DNA of 7,291 nt from a bacterium. Lineage in GTDB: Bacteria > Bacillota_I > Bacilli_A > Mycoplasmatales > Mycoplasmoidaceae. The notes under the pieces were generated by a model, which did no database searches, was not told the DNA's origin, and saw only the letters and a list, made by a program, of their open reading frames with translations. The position numbers and the translations under genes were made by a program. Within the stretch, counting starts at the first letter, position 1, and each line of letters begins with the position of its first letter. The DNA lies in contig JAGBPV010000019.1 of assembly GCA_017633195.1 (NCBI GenBank), forward strand, positions 1 through 7,291, in the 5' to 3' direction. Positions 1 to 6,310 of this stretch are shown piece after piece.

Positions 1-746
1 GAATTTGTTACATTATAAAAAATATCAGTTGGATATAAATAATATGTTGTTTGCATATTGCTTGATTGAGTAGGATGAATTAAATTTCATGCAAAAGAAT
101 GAATATTAATACTATCTGATTTATCATTAGGATTTGTAGCAGTTAAATTAGTGTATAAATTCTTTGTATTTATACCACTACCTAATTGGTTAGATGAAGT
201 ATTAAAATTTCCATTAGCAAGAACCATTCTTAAAACACCTTCACTAGTACCATTAGCTTCTAAGATTTTTTGTCCTAAATAGTTTGTTAAACTAACTGGT
301 CCTACTAAATAATTTAAAACACTAGTGAATAATTGTTGAATTAAACTAATATTGTTTTGTTGCAATCATGCTGGAACATTTAAAGACTTTTTTGTACCAT
401 TATTATCATTTAAAGCATTGTGTTGAAATCCAATTGCTCCTGTACCAGTAATTCCATTTAATGCTCCAGTATCAGAATAATATCAACTAGTAACAGAAGT
501 TAAATTGTTGCTGTTATTTACAGTATTAATTGCTTTACTATTAAGTTCATTTTTTCCTAAAGCAATTGCATTAATTTCACTGTTTGTTGCATTACCACTA
601 AAAGCATCAACTGTACTAAAAGCAAAATAAGTATTAGTTGCTGCATTTTTAGTAATTTCAGCACAAGAAACAACTGTTATTACTGGAATGATAATTGCAC
701 TTGCTGCAACTAAACCCATTAAACTATATTTAACTTTCTTCTTCAT
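1..746 (-). CDS. Surface lipoprotein of unknown function, 3' part missing (code 4)
   Basis: A predicted lipoprotein exported and anchored to the outer face of the cell membrane. The first 28 residues form a type II signal peptide: MKKKVKYS, a hydrophobic stretch over about residues 9-26, then the lipobox VVSC with Cys28 as the expected lipidation site. The mature part is rich in Asn, Thr, Ser and Ala, with no domain I recognise. About 248 codons are present, and the frame is open at the left edge, so the C-terminus is lost. Three in-frame TGA codons (483-485, 366-368, 87-89) are read as Trp, which joins what look like separate short ORFs. The start is the only good one: an ATG 8 nt after a GAGGAT ribosome binding site. 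The gene begins 2 nt after the dnaB stop, so it is probably co-transcribed and translationally coupled. Mollicute lipoproteins usually diverge fast and often act as variable surface antigens; that role is an inference here. Confidence 0.85.
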
Positions 747-748
747 AT

Positions 749-2248
749 CTAATCCTCATTAATTACTGGAATAATACCATTATCATCAAATCTTGAACAG
801 TATTTAGCAAATTCTAATTCTCTAACTCCCCTATTACCAAATCTATTTTTTTCTATAGCAAAAGTAATTCCATGAGTTTCTTTACCTTCTTCACCAGTAA
901 GCATTTCTTTTGCTTGATCATCAACATAAAGAAACATCACAACATCTGCATCTTGTTCAATTGCTCCTGATTCTCTTAAATCAGACAATAGTGGTCTTTT
1001 TGATTCAGTTTTATTATTACCTTCTACTCTTCTAGATAATTGGCTTAAAGCTAATACAGGAATTTTTAAATTTAATGCCATGGTTTTTAATGCTTTAGAA
1101 ATCACAGCAACTTCATTAGCTCTTGTCATGTTATATTTTATTTTATCTTCTGAAATTTTGATTAATTGTAAATAATCAATAACTACAAGATCAATAATAT
1201 ATTTTGAATTATTTTCTTTCACAATTGATTCAATTTTAGATAAAGATAAAGATCCATCATCATAAAAAATTATTGGTAAATCTTCTAAATGTTCTTGTCT
1301 TAAAATTGACTTTAATTTTGCTTGTTCATTAACTTGCAACTGTCTTTTTTTAATTTTGTAATAATCAACATAAGAAACTAAAGAAATGATTTTATCAAAG
1401 ATTTGAATTGCACTCATTTCTAAACTAAAAATTAAAACTACATGTTTTTTGTCTTTAGTTTGATTTAATTCAAGATTTTTTTCATATGCCATCTTAGCAT
1501 ATGCAGTTGCTCAATTTAGTGCTAATGTGGTTTTACCAACACCAGGTCTTGCTGCTAAAATGTATAATTGTTCTTTATTAAATCCATCTAATAATTCATA
1601 AACTGAAGTTAAACATCAGTTGTATTTATGACTATTAAATTTATTATCAATTAAACTGATATTGCCAGTATTGATCTTATTTTTTACTTCAATATCAAAT
1701 TGTTCTAATAAATATTTAGAATTCTTCCCTTCAATATTTGTAATCCAACTACTTGTAATAAAAAAGAATTCACGATTTAATGTATTTAAAGTTTCTTCAA
1801 TATTTGCTGTATTTAAATTTAAATTTAATAAATAACTATCAGCAAAACTCATTAAATTTCTTTTAATAGCATCAGCTTTTTTAATATCTACTAATTGTTT
1901 AAATTCTTCAATATCAGATAAAGGAATTGAATATTTTAATTCATTAAATAATTCATCAAGATCATTATTATCAATTATTAAATCATTATTTAAAATATGA
2001 TCTTTAACCAGATTAATACTAATCACTTTTTCATTTTCATTATATAAAGTTACAATTTCATGAAAACATAATCTTAAAATATGATGATTAAAATCTTTGC
2101 TAATTAATCTACTTGCAGCATATGAAATAAAGTTTGGTTGATCAAATAATGCAGAAATAATTTTTTTTTCAATATCAAAAATAGAATCTTCTTCAATTGG
2201 TTCTTTTATTATTTCTGGTTCTTCTTCACTCAAAACTTTTTTCTTCAT
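749..2248 (-). CDS. dnaB: Replicative DNA helicase DnaB (code 4)
   Basis: The hexameric helicase that unwinds DNA ahead of the replication fork and recruits primase. The product is 499 residues, slightly longer than usual because of an acidic N-terminal lead of about 25 residues. The N-terminal helical domain covers roughly residues 25-170. The RecA-like ATPase domain begins near residue 211. It carries Walker A (ARPGVGKTT, about 233-241), FSLEMS (274-279, with catalytic Glu277), Walker B (VVIDYLQL, Asp358), ALSQLSRR around Gln403, LSDLRESGAIEQDADVV (421-437) and the KNRFGNRG arginine-finger loop (467-474). Two TGA codons, Trp211 and Trp246, interrupt the frame under the standard code and flank Walker A, so a code-11 reading splits the gene and deletes the ATP site. 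Trp168 is one of two TGG codons in the window. It starts 2 nt after the rplI stop, behind a weak AAGAAAA site. Confidence 0.97.
752..757 (-). promoter_or_regulatory. Ribosome binding site of the lipoprotein gene, inside the dnaB 3' end
   Basis: GAGGAT on the minus strand encodes the last two dnaB residues (Glu-Asp) just before its TAG stop and lies 5 nt upstream of the lipoprotein ATG. There is no room between the genes for a separate promoter. This arrangement implies that ribosomes finishing dnaB help start the lipoprotein. Confidence 0.7.
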
Positions 2249-2250
2249 GC

Positions 2251-2691
2251 TTAATTTTCTTGAATTACATTAATTTTTAAATCAGCATTAATATCTTTAT
2301 ACAATCTAACTTGCACAATGTGTTCACCAATTCCTAATTTAATAGATTTGTTTAATGCTGTATGTTCAACATTGATTCCTTCTTTTTTTAGTGCTTCAAC
2401 AATTTGTTTTTGTGAAATTGAACCAAAAGTTAAACCATGATTGGTTTTTAATGAAAAAGTTAAAACTAATGCTTGAATTTTTTCTTTTAATTCATTTGCT
2501 TTAATTTTTCTTGCTTCTTCTTCTTTATTTAATCTATCTAATTTATTTTTTAGTTCATTTTCATTTTTCAAATTATAATAAACTGCTAATCTTCTTGGAA
2601 TTAAATAATTAACAGCATATCCATCTTTTACTTCATGAATTGTGTTTTGTTTACCAACACCTTTTACATCTTCTAATAAAATTACTTTCAT
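2251..2691 (-). CDS. rplI: 50S ribosomal protein bL9
   Basis: Large-subunit protein bL9, which binds 23S rRNA near the base of the L1 stalk and projects a second domain away on a long helix. The 146-residue product is close to the family's usual length. The N-terminal RNA-binding domain begins MKVILLEDVKGVGKQ and contains the L9 signature VKDGYAVNYLIPRRLA (about residues 21-36). A Lys/Glu-rich connecting helix follows (about 42-75), then the C-terminal domain (about 76-146) with the GSISQKQIVEAL segment. There is no Trp, so the gene reads the same in either code. The ATG is preceded by AAAAGGAAT at good spacing, after the rpsR stop 22 nt upstream. Confidence 0.97.
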   Translation of the reverse strand: MKVILLEDVKGVGKQNTIHEVKDGYAVNYLIPRRLAVYYNLKNENELKNKLDRLNKEEEARKIKANELKEKIQALVLTFSLKTNHGLTFGSISQKQIVEALKKEGINVEHTALNKSIKLGIGEHIVQVRLYKDINADLKINVIQEN

Positions 2692-2713
2692 ACTACTAAA
2701 TTCCTTTTAATAA

Positions 2714-3067
2714 TTAATCTCTTTTAATGAATGGTAATAATGCAACAATTCTTGCTCTATGAATTGCATTAGAAATTTGTCTTTGGTGTTTTGGACATGT
2801 TCCAGTAATATAGTGAGATAAGATTTTTCCAGTATGTTCAATATCAACATAATGTTTTAATAAATCAACATCTTTATAATCAACTCATAAAGTACCTTTT
2901 TGACACAATACACAGTGTTTCTTGTGAACTTTAAAGAATTTCTTATGATTATTATAATTGTTATTATTAAAAGACTTTTGATTAGAAGTTTGTTCTTCTT
3001 TTTTAACTTCTTGTTTTGCTTCTTTGATTTCTTTATTAATTGTTTGATTTGTTATTGGTTCTTGCAT
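2714..3067 (-). CDS. rpsR: 30S ribosomal protein bS18, zinc-motif form with N-terminal extension (code 4)
   Basis: Small-subunit protein bS18, which sits on the 30S platform paired with bS6. The product is 117 residues, against about 75 for most bacteria; the excess is a Lys/Glu/Asn-rich N-terminal extension of about 45 residues. The core carries [38 protein letters not shown] and the terminal ALLPF motif. Cys52 and Cys55 (HCVLC) with Cys91 and His94 (CPKH) form the likely zinc site of the 'C+' version of S18. Trp61 is a TGA codon; reading it as a stop leaves only the extension and the first cysteine pair. The start follows the best Shine-Dalgarno in the window, AAGGAGA at 3075-3081, 7 nt before the ATG and just downstream of the ssb stop. 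Confidence 0.96.
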
Positions 3068-3088
3068 AGTAATTTCTCCTTAATTTAT

Positions 3089-3598
3089 TTATAATTCTAG
3101 ATCATTCATTCAATCTGGTAATTCATCATCTGTTGTTTGTTCAACTTGATTCTGTTTAGTAAGATTGTTATTTTCTTCATCAATAAATGCTTCATCAATT
3201 GAAACTTTATCATCTTGTTTAGTTGATATATTAGGATTCATATTTCTAGTAGAATTCATGGTTGTATTACTACTAATAACACTAGAACGATTTGGTTCTG
3301 ATACAGGTTGAAGATTTTCTATAACAATATCAGTACTATATAATTTCTTACCATCTTTTGATGTATATGATCTTCTAGTAATTCTTCCTTCAACAATTAC
3401 AAAATCTCCTTTTTTTAAGTAAGAAATTGTAAAGTTAGCTGTTGGACCAAAAGCAATGCAAGGAAGAAAGTAAGTTTCATTTTTATTTCTAGAATCATTT
3501 ACTGCTAAATCAAACTTAGCATTTGCAGTTGCTGTATTAGCACTTGCAAAAGAAGTAGGATTAGCTGTTAGTCTTCCAGATAAAAATACCTTATTCAT
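3089..3598 (-). CDS. ssb: Single-stranded DNA-binding protein SSB (code 4)
   Basis: Binds and protects single-stranded DNA during replication, repair and recombination, and recruits partner proteins through its C-terminal tip. The product is 169 residues. An OB-fold covers about residues 1-105, with MNKVFLSGRLTANP at the start, FLPCIAFGPTANF in the middle and KKGDFVIVEGRI followed by the hairpin up to VIENLQPV. A disordered Asn/Ser/Gln-rich linker follows (about 106-150), then an acidic tail. The tail reads DDELPD and then, through a TGA read as Trp163, WMNDLEL to a TAA. It therefore lacks the usual final DDDIPF-like phenylalanine. The ATG overlaps the last 8 nt of rpsF and has only a weak AAAGAA upstream, so translation is probably coupled to rpsF. 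Confidence 0.95.
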
Positions 3599-4109
3599 TT
3601 GTTTGTTCTTTAGTTTCTTCTTTGTTTACTTCTTTTTTAGTTTGATCTTTATTATTTGGTGAAGGATTTTCTTTTTTAATTCAAACTTTCTTTTTATTTA
3701 AACTAGTTTCACCACCAGCTTGAGCAAATTCTTGACGTTTTTTTGCTTGAATTGCTTCATATCTTTGTAATTGAATATTTGATTTTTTAACTTTCTTAGG
3801 ATTGTTGATTGCTCTTGCACCATAATCTTTATCTAAGTTAATCATCATAAATCTTAAAACATTTTTGTTGATGTTTGTTAATCTTCTAAATTCTCTTAAG
3901 ATATCTGAATCTGATGTTTCAAAATTATAAATAAAGTAATATCCCATGGTTCTTTTTTGAATTGGGTATGCTAATACTCTATTTCCTCAATCAGCAACTT
4001 TTAGATCTTTTGTATTATCTAAAAGTTTTAATAGTTTTTCATTGACTTCATTAGCTGCTTTAACTTCTAATGTGCCATCAATAATTACAATAATTTCATA
4101 TTTAGCCAT
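3591..4109 (-). CDS. rpsF: 30S ribosomal protein bS6 with long C-terminal tail (code 4)
   Basis: Small-subunit protein bS6, partner of bS18 on the 30S platform. The product is 172 residues. The ferredoxin-like core is roughly residues 1-97: MAKYEIIVIIDGTLE, the first helix, then WGNRVLAYPIQKRTMGYYF with Trp41 as TGA, and the FRRLTNINKNVLRFMMI segment. A charged Lys/Glu/Gln/Asn tail of about 75 residues follows, itself crossed by a second TGA (3681-3683). The family core is about 95 residues, so the tail nearly doubles it. The ATG at 4109 is chosen over the internal ATG at 3947 because the upstream frame encodes the conserved N-terminus and is preceded by AGAGAGGAAAT. It is the first gene of the operon, and its stop overlaps the ssb start. 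Confidence 0.96.
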
Positions 4110-4122
4110 TTTATTTCCTCTC

Positions 4123-4176
4123 TATGGTTAAAGTCACAATAGTGACAAAGAGTTTTTCTTTGTAATTGAGACCATA
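4123..4176 (-). promoter_or_regulatory. Possible folded leader of the rpsF operon mRNA
   Basis: Read on the minus strand, the rpsF 5' leader has an outer 6-bp pairing, TATGGT (4176-4171) with ACCATA (4128-4123). It encloses a 7-bp hairpin, ACAAAGA-AAAAC-TCTTTGT (4163-4145), and a second hairpin, GTCAC-TATT-GTGAC (4146-4133). The two inner hairpins share two bases, so they compete or the second is shortened. The outer helix ends just before the AGAGAGG ribosome binding site, so folding could control access to it. Many bacteria regulate rpsF through a leader bound by the S6:S18 complex. The CCG typical of that motif is not seen here, so the link is an inference. Confidence 0.45.
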
Positions 4177-4188
4177 AATTTTAGATTA

Positions 4189-4197
4189 ATTTTAACA
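4189..4197 (-). promoter_or_regulatory. Extended -10 promoter of the rpsF-ssb-rpsR-rplI-dnaB operon
   Basis: The minus strand reads TGTTAAAAT, an extended -10 (TGn then TAAAAT, matching TATAAT at five of six bases). No convincing -35 is visible, as is common in mollicutes. Transcription would start near 4182, just ahead of the predicted leader fold and about 70 nt from the rpsF ATG. Confidence 0.5.
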
Positions 4198-4226
4198 TAA
4201 TAAAAAAATATTGATAGATATTTATG

Positions 4227-4235
4227 TGTTATTAA
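4227..4235 (+). promoter_or_regulatory. Possible -10 element for the ROK kinase gene
   Basis: TGTTATTAA on the plus strand is a partial extended -10 (TG, one base, then TATTAA). It ends 9 nt before the kinase ATG, so the transcript would start at or within a few bases of the start codon. In this AT-rich sequence such a match is weak evidence. Confidence 0.25.
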
Positions 4236-4244
4236 TTAAACATC

Positions 4245-5150
4245 ATGAACGAAATTAAAAAAGAAGTTGAAAAATATCTTGTTTTAGATATTGGTGGAAC
4301 ATTCATTAAATATGGTGTTATCAATAAAAATTATCAATTTTATGAAAAAGGAAAAATTCATAATGAAATTGATAGTAATTTTTTAAAATTTAAAAAAGAT
4401 TTGTATGAACTTTATTTAAATATTAAAAATAAGTATCAAATAAAAGCAATTGCAATTAGTAGTTTTGGTGTAATTAATAAGCAAAATAATGGAATTTATT
4501 GATGTGCAAAAGAAAGAAAATTATATCAACAATTAGACTTTAAAAAAATATTTAATAATACTGATTTTTATATTGAAAATGATGCGAATTGTGCTGCTAT
4601 TGGTGAAATGCAATTTGGATCATTAAAAAATATTAAAAATGCAGTTATGATTACATTAGGTACAGGAATTGGTGCTGGAATTATTGTAAACAATAAACTG
4701 TATAAAGGTAATAATCAATTTGCTGGAGAAGTTGGAAAAATGCTAGTTAATAATGTTGCATGAGAAGATATTGCTAGTGTTAAAGCATTAATTGGTATGT
4801 TACCTAATAAATTAAAGGAACAATTAAATAATTATAATGAAATATTTAATGATGAAATTAAGAATCATAATGAAGAAGTTAATCAAATATTAAAAAAATG
4901 ATATCAAAATTTAGCAATTGGAATAATTAATATTTGTTATTTATTTAATCCCCAAAAATTTATTATTGGGGGAGGAATTAGTAGCAATAAAAGTTTTGAT
5001 TTAAAAGAATTAAATGATGAAATCAAAAAACTTTTATTACAAAATCATTTTTTAATTCATGATAATTTGCTTGAAAAAGCAATTTTAGGAAATGATGCTA
5101 ATTTATATGGAGCATTATATTTGTATTTAAAAAATAAAACAAATAAATAA
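4245..5150 (+). CDS. ROK-family sugar kinase, zinc motif absent (code 4)
   Basis: A cytoplasmic sugar kinase of the ROK family, expected to transfer phosphate from ATP to a hexose or amino sugar; the substrate cannot be told from sequence. The product is 301 residues, normal for single-domain ROK kinases, with no DNA-binding N-terminus, so it is not a ROK repressor. Visible motifs are the phosphate loop LDIGGTFIKYG (Asp15-Gly18), the catalytic ENDAN (111-115, Asp113), TLGTGIGAGI (137-146), GEVGK (161-165) and the second nucleotide-binding strand FIIGGGIS (G242-G244). The usual GExGH histidine is Lys165, and the cysteine cluster that binds zinc in many ROK proteins is missing. Three TGA codons are Trp, including 86 and 173. 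Stop codons lie just upstream of the ATG, and no Shine-Dalgarno is seen, so the mRNA may be leaderless. Confidence 0.9.
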
Positions 5151-5152
5151 TT

Positions 5153-5158
5153 TATAAT
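5153..5158 (+). promoter_or_regulatory. Possible -10 element for the membrane protein gene
   Basis: A perfect TATAAT lies just after the kinase stop and 29 nt before the next ATG, which leaves room for a short leader carrying the AAGGAA site at 5177-5182. No -35 is evident, and read-through from the kinase gene is equally possible. Confidence 0.35.
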
Positions 5159-5186
5159 ATTAATAATTAACAAATTAAGGAATAAA

Positions 5187-6287
5187 ATGGCAAATTTAAA
5201 CAAAGTTATATCTAATGACTTTATTAATGAACCTAACAAAAACAATTTAAAAACTTTATACATGATTGAAGATGATAAAAAACAAAAAATCATTTTCAAA
5301 CCTGAATCTGATCGATTCTATCAACCTTTATTTATTATCCTTATTGCAATTTCATTTATTTTATTAGCAATTGGATTAATTATTAATGCTTATAGCTTAC
5401 AATCATTTCAAATTATTAATCATTCTAATTGACTAACAAATTCTGTAGTTTGTAGTACTCATTTTTCATTGTTATATTCTTCTAGTAGATTATTTATAAG
5501 TTGTGCAGCAATCTTTTTAATTGCTTTAATTATTAGAACTTTTAGAGCACTTATTTATGTTTCAATCAATAAAACTGTAACTTTAAAAAATATTGATAGT
5601 TATTTAATTTATAAATTTACAAACAGATTTATTTTATATTTAGCATTTATCAGTTTAATCATTACTTTAGCTTTAATAGCAAGTGCTGATATTGCTATTA
5701 TTAATAATTGTGAACACATTGATACTTTTGTAAATGCATTTAGTAAATATTGATTTATTGCAGCAATTTTTGCAATTATTACTGCTTCAATTTTTCTAAT
5801 TTATTTAATATCAAGAGCTTTTCATTTATTAGTAAAAAATATTAAAAGTTTATATAGAAAAAATACAGATGATGATTATTTATTAATGACACAAAGAAAA
5901 CAAGAAGAAAGTTTTATTAAATGATTATTAAATACTATTCTTATAAAACTTGTAATTATTGCAGCAATCTTATTAATGATATCCTTCTTCTTTTATGGAA
6001 CTAATGGTATTAATTATTGAACATTCATTAATGAACAATCACAATTACCAACATCTTATGCAAATTTACACTTATATTTTGTTCAAATTTGAATCTTATT
6101 TTATATTACTGGAGCATTCATTGGTTTTGTATTAATTTTTGCTAGTTATGATTTAATAATAAGTTATTCAATCAATAATCATGATTATAAAAAAGAACAA
6201 AAAATCAAAAAAGAAAAAGCAAGAATTGAAAAATTAAATGTAAAATATCAAGAAAAAATTAATAGAAAATTTGAAAGAAATATTTAA
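5187..6287 (+). CDS. Six-helix membrane protein of unknown function (code 4)
   Basis: I do not recognise a family. The 366-residue product has a polar N-terminal segment of about 45 residues, then six hydrophobic stretches likely to span the membrane: about 47-71, 101-126, 147-172, 189-212, 251-271 and 297-325. A strongly charged Lys/Glu-rich C-terminal tail (about 331-366) could form a short helix or coiled coil. An even number of spans would place both ends on the same side, and the basic tail and the loop near 213-245 suggest the cytoplasm. Five TGA codons (residues 82, 189, 246, 278, 302) are Trp, so the gene is intact only under code 4. The start is set by AAGGAA 4 nt before the ATG. No transporter signature, ATP-binding site or lipobox is visible, and its place between a sugar kinase and hsdS does not reveal its job. 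Confidence 0.85.
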
Positions 6288-6310
6288 TTATCAATTTAGA
6301 AATTTTATTT

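Noticed and set aside
749..1618. dnaB looks split into two genes, with a start at 1492 for the second
   Set aside because: The gap contains in-frame TGA codons only, and the sequence between encodes Walker A in the right place, so it is one code-4 gene.
2161..2169. Run of nine T (nine A in the coding strand) near the start of dnaB, a possible slippage switch
   Set aside because: It encodes ordinary Lys codons in an essential gene and such runs are expected in AT-rich DNA; phase variation of dnaB is implausible.
2900..3094. Plus-strand ORF of 64 codons, Phe/Ile-rich
   Set aside because: It lies opposite the Lys/Asn/Glu-rich rpsR extension, and the hydrophobic look is a by-product of the complementary strand.
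3681..3947. Internal ATG at 3947 as the rpsF start
   Set aside because: The upstream frame, through one TGA-Trp, encodes the conserved S6 N-terminus and begins at an ATG with a proper ribosome binding site.
4950..4972. CCCC...GGGG pairing that resembles a terminator hairpin
   Set aside because: It is within the conserved FNPQKFIIGGG segment of the kinase, has only four pairs with a long loop, and no T-run follows.
5151..5186. Possible terminator after the kinase gene
   Set aside because: No GC-containing stem is present, only A/T-rich sequence with a TATAAT and a ribosome binding site.
5057..5299. Minus-strand ORF of 80 codons
   Set aside because: It covers the end of the kinase gene and the start of the membrane protein gene on the other strand, with no ribosome binding site or family motif.
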